A stretch of 64,000 bases of DNA from Actinomadura rudentiformis. GTDB taxonomy: Bacteria; Actinomycetota; Actinomycetes; Streptosporangiales; Streptosporangiaceae. The DNA is taken from contig NZ_WBMT01000019.1 of assembly GCF_008923185.1 (NCBI RefSeq), positions 62,001 to 126,000 on the forward strand, in the 5' to 3' direction. The translations under genes were made by a program, and so were the position numbers. Shown piece by piece: positions 57,369 to 64,000 of the stretch (positions are counted from its first letter, which is position 1; every line of letters starts with the position of its first letter). The notes beneath the pieces are model-generated. The model had not been told where the DNA came from and did no database searches. It saw only the letters and a program-made list of their open reading frames with translations.

Positions 57369-58202
57369 TCACAGCTGGGCGATGGACAGCCCCCGCGCGA
57401 ACAGGCGCTGCGTCGCCAGGAAGAGCACGACGGTCGGCAGCGACACCACGAGCCCGGCGGCCAGCGCGATCGGCACGGGCGTGCCCGCGTAGACGTCGGT
57501 GGTCAGCGCCGCGATCTCCGTCATGACCGGCCGTGCGGTCTCCGACTGCGTGAGCGTCAGCCCGAACAGCAGGTCGTTCCAGGTGAACGTGAACTCGAAG
57601 ATGAACACCGCGGCCAGCGCCGGCCACGACACCGGCAGGAAGATCCGCAGAAAGACGCGCATCGTGGACGCGCCGTCCATGCGCGCGGCCTCGAAGATCG
57701 AGATCGCCACCCCGCCGTAGAAGTTGCGCATGACCAGCGCCGCGAACGGGATGTTGATGGCCAGATGGATCAGGATCATGCCGAGCCTGGTGTCGTACAG
57801 CGGGGTCTTGCTGTACCCGACGAACAGCGGCACCAGCAACATCTGGAACGGGAAGATCGACCCGCCGTAGATGAGCATGAACCAGGCGAAGCCGTACCTG
57901 AGCCGCAGCACCACGATCGCGTACCCGGCGAGCGCGCCCAGCAGCACGGCGAGCGCCGGTGACACCAGCGCGTAGAGCATCGTGCTGAACAGGCTCTGCG
58001 CGATGTCGGTGCGCTCCCACACCTCGGCGATGTTGTCGAACAGCGCGAAGCTGCCGGACGGCTTGATCGCGTCGGAGGGCTTGTACTCGCCGGCGGGCCG
58101 GAACGCGTTCGCCAGGATGAGGTACGTCGGGAACAGCCAGATCAGCCCGAGCCCGGCCAGCACGGCCCGGCGCAGGACCGCACTGGCGGCGGTGGAACGC
58201 AT
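57369..58202 (-). CDS. Carbohydrate ABC transporter permease (MalG-like)
   Basis: 277 residues starting at ATG 58202, which shares one base with the upstream stop (TGATG). Six helices are expected; FEAARMDGASTMRVFLRIFL with PVSWPALAAVF is the conserved EAA loop of CUT1 permeases, and ETARPVMTEIAALTTDVYAG is typical of the MalG side. Pairs with the MalF-like permease for uptake of a di- or oligosaccharide. Confidence 0.92.
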   Translation of the reverse strand: MRSTAASAVLRRAVLAGLGLIWLFPTYLILANAFRPAGEYKPSDAIKPSGSFALFDNIAEVWERTDIAQSLFSTMLYALVSPALAVLLGALAGYAIVVLRLRYGFAWFMLIYGGSIFPFQMLLVPLFVGYSKTPLYDTRLGMILIHLAINIPFAALVMRNFYGGVAISIFEAARMDGASTMRVFLRIFLPVSWPALAAVFIFEFTFTWNDLLFGLTLTQSETARPVMTEIAALTTDVYAGTPVPIALAAGLVVSLPTVVLFLATQRLFARGLSIAQL

Positions 58203-59182
58203 CAGTGGTCCTCCTTCCCGATCTGGCGGCGCATGTAGGCGTACGAGGCGAGCCCGGTGACGGTGGTCAGCAGTACCGCGACCGCGGAGCCGTAGCCGTA
58301 CTCGTCGGCCACGAACACGTCGCGGTACATGGTCACCGCGAGCGTCTCCGACGTCCGGCCCGGACCGCCCTGGGTCATCACCCAGACGATGTCGAACGTC
58401 TTCAGGCTCGCCACCAGCGCCAGCCCGACCACCACGGTCGTGAGCGGGCGCATCAGCGGCCAGAGCACGTGCCGGAACAGCCGCCAGCCGGAGGCGCCGT
58501 CGATCCGGGCGGCCTCGATCGGCGCGCGGGGGATCGACTGCAGGCCGACCACGAACAGCAGCATGTTGACGCCGAGCTGCTGCCAGGTCCACACCGCCAG
58601 CATGGCGAAGGTGTTCTCCGGGCCGTCGTTGAGGAACGACATGTCGCCGCCCGGCATGCCGAAGAAGCTCAGTGCCTGGTTGGCGACGCCCTCGGGCTGC
58701 AGGATGAAGCCCCAGACGAGGGCCAGCCCGGCTCCGGACATGGCGTACGGCAGCAGGAACGGAAGCCGGAACCAGGGGCCGCCCTTGATGTCGTACGAGA
58801 GCACGGCGACCAGCAGGCCCAGCCCGACCGGAAGCACCGTCGTGCCGGCCACCCACAGCAGGGTGTTGCGGATCGAGGTGATCAGCGCCTCGTCCTGGAA
58901 CAGGCGGGTGTAGTTGTCCAGGCCGATGAACTCCGGCGAGCCCAGGCCGTCGTAGCGGGTCAGGCTCAGCCAGGCCGTCCATACGAACGGCAGGTAGAGC
59001 AGGACTGCGACGAGCAGAAGCGCGGGCGAGACGTAGGCGTAGCGCAATCGGCCGAACAGCGCGTAGGAGCCGCCGGACCGGTGCGGGCCGGGCCGGCGGC
59101 CGCCGCTCCCGGCGCCGCGGCGCTCGGTGCGCGCCGCGGACGTCCGGGACGGGGAGGTGGCGGGTTGTTGTCGCACGGTCAT
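58202..59182 (-). CDS. Carbohydrate ABC transporter permease (MalF-like)
   Basis: 326 residues, ATG 59182, 7 nt after the binding-protein stop. A basic, Ser/Arg/Gly-rich leader (~45 residues) precedes six helices, with YVSPALLLVAVLLYLPFVWT and the EAA loop IEAARIDGASGWRLFRHVLW then PLMRPLTTVV. No ATPase gene is in the cluster; a shared MsiK-like ATPase elsewhere in the genome is the usual solution in actinomycetes. Confidence 0.92.
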   Translation of the reverse strand: MTVRQQPATSPSRTSAARTERRGAGSGGRRPGPHRSGGSYALFGRLRYAYVSPALLLVAVLLYLPFVWTAWLSLTRYDGLGSPEFIGLDNYTRLFQDEALITSIRNTLLWVAGTTVLPVGLGLLVAVLSYDIKGGPWFRLPFLLPYAMSGAGLALVWGFILQPEGVANQALSFFGMPGGDMSFLNDGPENTFAMLAVWTWQQLGVNMLLFVVGLQSIPRAPIEAARIDGASGWRLFRHVLWPLMRPLTTVVVGLALVASLKTFDIVWVMTQGGPGRTSETLAVTMYRDVFVADEYGYGSAVAVLLTTVTGLASYAYMRRQIGKEDH

Positions 59183-59189
59183 ACCAGCG

Positions 59190-60461
59190 TCAGTTTCCCT
59201 GGGTCTTCCAGTACTGCTCGTTGGCCTTCTGGATCGTTTCCAGCACCTTCATGTAGGTGTCGGGCTTGACCGTGAAGCCGCTGAGGCCGTCGAGCGCGGC
59301 GGTGAGCACCGGGGCGGGGGCAGCCTCGAAGTACCGCTGCATCAGCCGGTACTCGCCACCGGCCGCCTCTTTCGTGATCTTGCTGAGCTCGGGCTGGGCG
59401 ATCTTCACCCGCGGGTTGCCGGAGACGTCGCCGCGCGAGTTGGCCCACTTCTCCTGGGCGGCGGGGGTGACCCACCACTTCAGGAACTTGGTGCTGGCCG
59501 CGGGGTCCGGTGCCTTGGTGAGCGAGCACAGCGGCCCGCTCTCGAAGACGAGCGACGTCTTGGGCAGCGAGGGGTTGACGTTGGGGATGAAGAAGAACCC
59601 GTAGTCCTCGCCGAGCTTGAGCTGCCGCTGGGTCATGCTGGTGTTGAACCAGGTGCCCGAGGAGACCATCGCGGCCTTGCCGCTCTTGAAGTGGTCGGCC
59701 GGGTCGGCCTTGTCGCCGGGGTTGCTGAACCAGCCGGCGTCGATCATCGTCTTCCACCGCTTCATGACGTCCACGACGCCCGGGTCGGTGTAGGACGCCT
59801 GGCCGGTGCCGAGCTTCTCGTACAGGTCCGGGTTGGTGCCGACGAGCAGCTGCTCGAACCACACGAACGAGAACAGCGAGGTGGGCGTGGTGTGGTTGAA
59901 CGGCGTCTCGCCCTTGGACTTCAGCGTGCGCGCGAGGTTCTCCAGCTCCGCCCACGTGGCCGGGGGCTTGAGCTTGTACTTCGCGAACATCTTCTTGTTG
60001 TAGAACATGCCCCAGTAGGCGGTGTTCAGCGGGACGCAGTACTGCTTGCCGTCGATCGTGTAGTACTTCGCCAGATCGGCGGACAGGTCACCGCTCTTGA
60101 TCGCCGCCTGCCAGATGTCGGTGGTGTCGGCGACCTGCTTCTGCTTGACGATCTCGGTCAGCCGGCCGCCGGTGGACCAGGTGAACAGGTCCGGCTTGAC
60201 CTTGGTCCGGAACGAGGCCTTGATGAACGCGGTGTAGGTGGGCTCGTCGGTGTAGCCCACCGGCTTCATCCCGAGCCCGATCTCGGTCTTCGACTGGGCC
60301 CCCATCTGGTCGAAGAACTGCGACCAGGCTCCCTTGTCGTTGTACAGCTTGAGCTCGGACTTGGACCCGCCGGAATCGTTGCCGGACGAGCAGCTCGCGA
60401 GGGCGAGCATCGCCGCGCCCGTGGCGAGCGCGGTCACCCGCAGACGCATCGACGGCATCAT
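59190..60461 (-). CDS. Extracellular sugar-binding lipoprotein (ABC importer)
   Basis: 423 residues. GGAGG lies 4 nt before ATG 60461 (7 nt before a second ATG at 60458). Signal peptide RLRVTALATGAAMLALASC ends in the lipobox LASC. The SBP_bac_1/8 fold shows in ELKLYNDKGAWSQFFDQMGA, PDLFTWSTGGRLTEIVKQKQ, VPLNTAYWGMFYNKKMFAKY and GKAAMVSSGTWFNTSM. It delivers the sugar to the two permeases that follow. Confidence 0.93.
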   Translation of the reverse strand: MMPSMRLRVTALATGAAMLALASCSSGNDSGGSKSELKLYNDKGAWSQFFDQMGAQSKTEIGLGMKPVGYTDEPTYTAFIKASFRTKVKPDLFTWSTGGRLTEIVKQKQVADTTDIWQAAIKSGDLSADLAKYYTIDGKQYCVPLNTAYWGMFYNKKMFAKYKLKPPATWAELENLARTLKSKGETPFNHTTPTSLFSFVWFEQLLVGTNPDLYEKLGTGQASYTDPGVVDVMKRWKTMIDAGWFSNPGDKADPADHFKSGKAAMVSSGTWFNTSMTQRQLKLGEDYGFFFIPNVNPSLPKTSLVFESGPLCSLTKAPDPAASTKFLKWWVTPAAQEKWANSRGDVSGNPRVKIAQPELSKITKEAAGGEYRLMQRYFEAAPAPVLTAALDGLSGFTVKPDTYMKVLETIQKANEQYWKTQGN

Positions 60462-60551
60462 GGGGCCTCCTAGTTGTGGGTGGGGTGCCAGGAGTCGGTG
60501 AACAGAGGGGTCGGCTGTGGAGCCGCCGGCCCTGCGCGGGCGGACGGCCAG

Positions 60552-60585
60552 GGTGGAACGGGGTGTCAGGTGGAACGGGGTGTCA
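60552..60585. repeat. 17-bp perfect tandem duplication
   Basis: GGTGGAACGGGGTGTCA occurs at 60552-60568 and 60569-60585, immediately downstream of the GntR stop and in the leader region of the binding-protein gene. It may be replication slippage or a paired binding site. Confidence 0.6.
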
Positions 60586-60587
60586 CG

Positions 60588-61280
60588 TCAGGCGAGTCTG
60601 GCTTCGATGACGCTCTTCACGTCCAGCAAGTGGGAGCGCATGAGCTCCTCGGCGCGCTCCGCGTCGCCCGCCTCGATGGCGCCGAGGATCGCCCGGTGCT
60701 CGTCGTGGTCGCGGGCCCGGTCATCGAAGATGCGCAGTATCTCCCGCTGTTCGGCGGCGTGCACCGAGAGCAGCGAGTCGATGACCTCGCTCAGCACCTC
60801 GTTGCCGGCGGCCTTGGCCGTCGCCCGGTGGAACGACATGTTGGCCTTGTCCAGTTCGGCGTCCGCACCGTCGAGGTGGCAGCCCGCCTGGTCGAGGACC
60901 GTCCGCAGGGTGGCGAGATCGGAGGGGTCGGCCCGGCGGGCGGCCATCGCCGCCACCGGGGGTTCGATGAGCAGCCGCGCGTCCAGCAGTTGCAGCAGCT
61001 GGTCGCTCTGGAGCTCGCGGAAGTTGGGATTGGGGATGACGACCCGTTCGAGGTCGGCCCCCACGTAGATGCCCGAGCCGTGCCGCATCTGGACCGCGCC
61101 GGTGGCCTCCAGCCGGCGCAGCGCCTCGCGCAGCGTCGGGGTGGTCACGGCGAAGCGCTCGGACAACTCCCGGGCCGAGGGCAGCCGGTCGCCGGGGCGG
61201 AGCCCGCCTGACCGGATCAGCTCCAGGACGCGCTCGGTGAGCGCGTCGGAGAGACTGGGCCGGGCCACATCCTGAGCCAT
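60588..61280 (-). CDS. GntR/FCD family transcriptional regulator
   Basis: 230 residues. The N-terminal winged helix (LTERVLELIRSGGLRPGDRL, PSARELSERFAVTTPTLREA, LRRLEATGAVQMRHGSGIYV) precedes an all-helical FCD ligand domain with metal-binding His and Asp residues (MSFHRATAKAAGNEVL, DHDEHRAILGAIEAGD). FCD regulators commonly sense sugar acids or other carboxylates, which suits the dehydratase and lactonase in this locus. It sits between the esterase and transporter genes. Confidence 0.92.
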   Translation of the reverse strand: MAQDVARPSLSDALTERVLELIRSGGLRPGDRLPSARELSERFAVTTPTLREALRRLEATGAVQMRHGSGIYVGADLERVVIPNPNFRELQSDQLLQLLDARLLIEPPVAAMAARRADPSDLATLRTVLDQAGCHLDGADAELDKANMSFHRATAKAAGNEVLSEVIDSLLSVHAAEQREILRIFDDRARDHDEHRAILGAIEAGDAERAEELMRSHLLDVKSVIEARLA

Positions 61281-61302
61281 CGACTACCTCGTTCGCTGAA
61301 GA

Positions 61303-61322
61303 AGTTAAGTCATCTAATCACT
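61303..61322. promoter_or_regulatory. Candidate GntR operator / promoter region
   Basis: AAGTCATCTAATCACTT (61307-61323 region) has AAGT/ACTT symmetric ends in an AT-rich patch just upstream of the GntR gene; on the minus strand it contains TTAGAT, a -10-like box. It overlaps the esterase stop codon, so the regulator may have its own promoter and autoregulate. Confidence 0.35.
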
Positions 61323-62267
61323 TGATGTACTCCGGTGTCCAGCGTTCGCGAGATCGAAACCGCGGCGCAGGGCCGCGCGCTGACCTGCGAGAGCCTCGCG
61401 CGCGACCGCGGCCGAGAGCACGCCGTCGAAGCCGTGGTAGACGTGCGGCACGTGATGCAGTTCGGTCGGCACGCCGGCCTGGATGAGCCGCAGGGCGTAC
61501 GCCAGGTCCTCATCGCGCAGCGGATCGCCCTCCGCGACGAGCATGTACGCGGCCGGCAGCCCGGACAGGTCCCCGGCGCGCGCCGGAGCCGCGTAGACGG
61601 GCGCCCGGCCGTGGTGCGGGCCGAGGTAGTGCCGCCACATGTGGCCGACGTCGCCCCGGTTGAACAGCGGCGGCTCGACGAAGGTCCGCATCGAGGGCGT
61701 GTCCATCCGGTCGTCCAGCACGGGATAGAGGAGGAACTGGAACGCCAGCGGCGGCCCGTCCTCGTCCCGGGCGCGCAGCGCGATCCCGGCGGCCAGGCCG
61801 CCACCCGCGCTGCCGCCGCCGACACCGATGCGATCCGGGTCGACGCCGAGCTCCGCCGCGTTCTCGCGCACCCATACCGTCGCCGCGTAACCGTCGTCGA
61901 ACGCCGCCGGGAACGGATGCTCGGGCGCGAGCCGGTAGTCCACGGAGACGACCACGATGCCCACCTCACCGGCGAAGTCCAGGCAGCGCACGTGCTCGTT
62001 CTCCAGGTCACCGGTGACGAATCCGCCGCCGTGGAAGTAGACCAGCGCCGACACCGGCCCTCGCTGTTCCCTCGGCCGGTAGATCCGGACGGGCACCGGC
62101 ACCCCGGCCGGGCCGGGGATCTCGCGATCCCCGACCTCGACCCGGGCGTCGGACACCGGCTCCGACAACGCCTCGACGAGCGCGCGCATGGCCTCCCGTG
62201 CCCTGGCCGGGTCGGCCAAGCTCACGTACGGCATGCCGGCGAGGGCGCCGGTCAGCTCGGGATCCAT
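61314..62267 (-). CDS. Alpha/beta hydrolase (HSL-type esterase)
   Basis: 317 residues, ATG 62267 with GGAAGAGAGT upstream. The HSL-family oxyanion motif ALVYFHGGGFVTGD, nucleophile motif GVGGGSAGGGLAAGIALRAR (GxSxG as GGSAG), acid AEGDPLRDEDLAYALRL and base His in HVPHVYHGFD are all present. Probably a cytoplasmic carboxylesterase; in this locus it may de-esterify the imported sugar. It is 14 nt after the propeller-protein gene and 33 nt before the GntR gene. Confidence 0.92.
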   Translation of the reverse strand: MDPELTGALAGMPYVSLADPARAREAMRALVEALSEPVSDARVEVGDREIPGPAGVPVPVRIYRPREQRGPVSALVYFHGGGFVTGDLENEHVRCLDFAGEVGIVVVSVDYRLAPEHPFPAAFDDGYAATVWVRENAAELGVDPDRIGVGGGSAGGGLAAGIALRARDEDGPPLAFQFLLYPVLDDRMDTPSMRTFVEPPLFNRGDVGHMWRHYLGPHHGRAPVYAAPARAGDLSGLPAAYMLVAEGDPLRDEDLAYALRLIQAGVPTELHHVPHVYHGFDGVLSAAVAREALAGQRAALRRGFDLANAGHRSTSSD

Positions 62268-62281
62268 CAGACTCTCTTCCT

Positions 62282-63457
62282 TCAGCCGCTGACCGGGAGG
62301 TTGATGAAGCGCGGCCGGTAGATGCTGACGTTCTTGTAGTTGTCGTTCTCCGTGCCCTCGGTGGTGTCGAGGCTGTTGACGTTGTACGACACGACGATGT
62401 TGTTCGAGGTCGTCATCGAGGCGTGGGCGTGGGCGTTGTAGGTGTAGATGTTCGGGTTGCCGGCGCCGGTCTCGGGCGTCCGGTAGACCGTCTTCTCGTC
62501 GGTGAACGGCCCGGCGGGCGAGCAGGACAGATAGGTGTCGATCTCGGTGCTGAAGGCGTCCTTGGTGTCCTGGGTCAGCAGGATGTAGAAGTTGCCGCGC
62601 TTGGACACGCTGAACTCGTTCGACACTCCGCTCAGCACCCTCACCGCGGCCGCCTCCGACGTGGAGTCGAAGTCGCCGCTCGAGGTGAGGTAGGTCCACG
62701 TGCCGCGCAGGTCGGTGCCGGAGACCCGGGCGATGTAGAGGTGCTTGCCGGCGGTGCCGAGGTCCTCGGTGCCGTAGATGTAGGTGTAGCCGCCGTCCTT
62801 GAGGAGCGCCGAGCCCCACATGATCTGCCGGCTGGACGGCAGGTCCGTCACGGAGACCGGCTGGTTGAGGTTGCTCGTCGAGAAGCGGGCGAGCACGTTC
62901 TTCGTGAACTTGACGTCCCAGGCGCCCCTGATCCAGTACTCCCGGTAAGGCTGCTGCAACTCGCCGCCGTTCATGGTCATGTCGGCGGCCCAGTAGACGT
63001 GCGAGGGGGCGCGCGGAGGCAGCAGCGCGGTCGGGTTGGCCACCGTGCCGCCGTGCGCGGTGGTCATCGCACCGCTGGTGGACCGCACGACGAAGGTGTT
63101 GTTGGGGAACGGGGTGGTGCCGCCGTCCGCGATCGTCAGCGGCCGCCGGCCGTCGTTCACCTCGCCGAGGAAGGTGTCGGAGAAGCCGAAGACCGTCCGG
63201 CCGTCCGGCAGTTTCACCGAGTACGTGCTGTCGGCACCCGTCCAGTCGTCGAGCCGGGCGTTGCTGTTGCCGTACGTGGTGAACGCATTGTTGAGCGAGG
63301 TGTACGGGGAGGCCGTGCCGAAGGTCGGCGCGGTGCTGCCGTTGCACACCGGGGCGGCGGCAGCGGCGGAGGCGGAGGCGGGCGGGGCGAGGAAGACGGT
63401 GGCCAGGAGCGCGGAGGCCACGGTCGTTCGGGCAGCGTGCAGGGACAGGGAACGCAT
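62282..63457 (-). CDS. Secreted five-bladed-propeller-like protein (DUF5005/DUF4185 type)
   Basis: 391 residues, ATG 63457 with AAGGAGTTTTCGC upstream. A Sec signal peptide (TTVASALLATVFLAPPASASA) is followed by a beta-rich domain: RTVFGFSDTFLGEVNDGRRP, NNTFVVRSTSGAM, YWAADMTMNGGELQQPYREY, YTYIYGTEDLGTAGKHLYIA and SYNVNSLDTTEG. The GFSDTFLG element and WxxD-type blades resemble DUF5005/DUF4185 proteins, which belong to glycosidase-like propellers. It may bind or cleave the extracellular glycan; activity is unproven. Confidence 0.75.
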   Translation of the reverse strand: MRSLSLHAARTTVASALLATVFLAPPASASAAAAAPVCNGSTAPTFGTASPYTSLNNAFTTYGNSNARLDDWTGADSTYSVKLPDGRTVFGFSDTFLGEVNDGRRPLTIADGGTTPFPNNTFVVRSTSGAMTTAHGGTVANPTALLPPRAPSHVYWAADMTMNGGELQQPYREYWIRGAWDVKFTKNVLARFSTSNLNQPVSVTDLPSSRQIMWGSALLKDGGYTYIYGTEDLGTAGKHLYIARVSGTDLRGTWTYLTSSGDFDSTSEAAAVRVLSGVSNEFSVSKRGNFYILLTQDTKDAFSTEIDTYLSCSPAGPFTDEKTVYRTPETGAGNPNIYTYNAHAHASMTTSNNIVVSYNVNSLDTTEGTENDNYKNVSIYRPRFINLPVSG

Positions 63458-63504
63458 GCGAAAACTCCTTGTGGGGGGTGAAAAGGAGATCTAGTAGGGG
63501 CGAT

Positions 63505-64000
63505 CTAGAGGTCGATCGCGCTGATGTGCCAGCGGCCGAGGTTCGCCACGTACGCCGTGGTCCCCTTGAACGCCAGGTTGGTCGGGTGGCAGAGAAGGTG
63601 GGCGGTGGGGTCGTGGGAGACGACTTCGACCTCGCTGTCCGTACGCACGCGCAGCACCTTGCTGGGCTCGTAGCAGGCGACGTAGAGGAGGCCGTCGGGG
63701 CCGAAGGCGATCCCGTCGGGGACGGTGCCGGGCAGCTCGACGACGGTGCTCCGCTGCCCCACGCTGCCGTCCGCGCGGATCTCCACGCGGGTGACGCCGG
63801 GCATGAACGACTCGACGACATAGAGAGAGGACTCGTCCGGCGCGAGCGCGAGCCCGTTCGCGAACGCCATCGGGCGTTCGTCCCAGACCTCGCCGGACCC
63901 GTCCAGCCCGTACCGGAACACCGCGGGTCCCGGCTCGTCCAGCTGGCGGCTGTCAGAGACGTACATCCGGCTCTGAGAGTCGAACACCGCGTAGTTGGGG
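63505..64000 (-). CDS. SMP-30/gluconolactonase-like protein, truncated by the window edge
   Basis: The C-terminal ~165 residues of a six-bladed propeller lactonase; the frame stays open through 64000 (PNYAVFD precedes MFDSQ in frame), so the N-terminus lies outside. VFDSQSRMYVSDSRQLDEPG, MAFANGLALAPDESSLYVVE, TVPDGIAFGPDGLLYVACYE and LLCHPTNLAFKGTTAYVANL follow the SMP-30/LRE pattern with its metal-binding Asn and Asp. A sugar-lactone hydrolase would produce the sugar acid for the dehydratase at 53008-54237. Confidence 0.87.
   Translation of the reverse strand, partial: PNYAVFDSQSRMYVSDSRQLDEPGPAVFRYGLDGSGEVWDERPMAFANGLALAPDESSLYVVESFMPGVTRVEIRADGSVGQRSTVVELPGTVPDGIAFGPDGLLYVACYEPSKVLRVRTDSEVEVVSHDPTAHLLCHPTNLAFKGTTAYVANLGRWHISAIDL

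Noticed and set aside
57369..58982. Single 537-codon fusion of both sugar permeases
   Set aside because: The N-terminal part is an out-of-frame reading of the MalF-like gene; the true MalG-like start is ATG 58202 overlapping the upstream stop.
1..64000. tRNA, rRNA, CRISPR array, intact insertion sequence, riboswitch or phage genes
   Set aside because: Intergenic stretches were read on both strands; no cloverleaf, spacer-repeat pattern, transposase or integrase motif, or recognisable riboswitch core was found.

Overview
The window is high-GC DNA with strong third-position GC, frequent GTG/TTG starts and tightly overlapping (ATGA-type) operons. It carries families typical of filamentous actinobacteria: three tandem 'conservon' signalling units, a fused E2/E1 2-oxoglutarate decarboxylase (Kgd), nickel superoxide dismutase with its maturation protease, F420-type LLM oxidoreductase, DUF1707, DUF4097/PadR and CGNR zinc-finger proteins. 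The best guess is a Streptosporangiales-like or related actinomycete; this is inference from gene content only. I see no rRNA, tRNA, CRISPR array or intact insertion sequence.

Layout. 1-10.5 kb: a truncated endonuclease/exonuclease/phosphatase-fold protein whose acidic catalytic residues appear replaced, a small membrane protein, a 26-residue Cys-rich metallothionein-like peptide, a PLP-dependent D-cysteine desulfhydrase/ACC-deaminase-like enzyme, a large membrane-anchored Asp-box propeller protein, DUF1707, Uma2, CPBP protease and cupin genes. 9.7-11.1 kb: a divergent LLM oxidoreductase/MarR pair sharing a short promoter region. 11.1-18.1 kb: a sugar or polyol catabolic operon (TIM-barrel isomerase, Gfo/Idh/MocA dehydrogenase, ABC binding protein, permease, double ATPase) headed by a ROK repressor.

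18.3-30.1 kb: three consecutive conservons on the minus strand. Two are complete (sensor kinase, roadblock, DUF742, GTPase). The most upstream one keeps only the kinase and DUF742, with a 20-codon scar of its roadblock gene. 30.4-38.5 kb: acyl-CoA ligase, a CbiX-like protein without its metal histidines, a frameshifted tyrosine phosphatase, enoyl-CoA hydratase, SDR, glutathione-transferase-like reductase, Ser/Thr kinase and AIM24 protein. 38.7-44.6 kb: kgd, a structured intergenic region, a 59-residue protein, then DUF4097 with a PadR regulator that has an unusual Trp-rich helical tail.

44.6-53 kb: quinone-reductase-like dehydrogenase, secreted ricin-type lectin, polar amino-acid ABC transporter, malic enzyme, CGNR regulator, and the sodX/sodN pair plus a GNAT. 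53-64 kb: a co-directional carbohydrate-use locus on the minus strand: SMP-30 lactonase (cut by the window edge), secreted propeller protein, esterase, GntR/FCD regulator, ABC sugar importer, GH38-type glycosidase and a glucarate-dehydratase-like enzyme. Together these suggest import, hydrolysis and oxidation/dehydration of a glycan-derived sugar acid.
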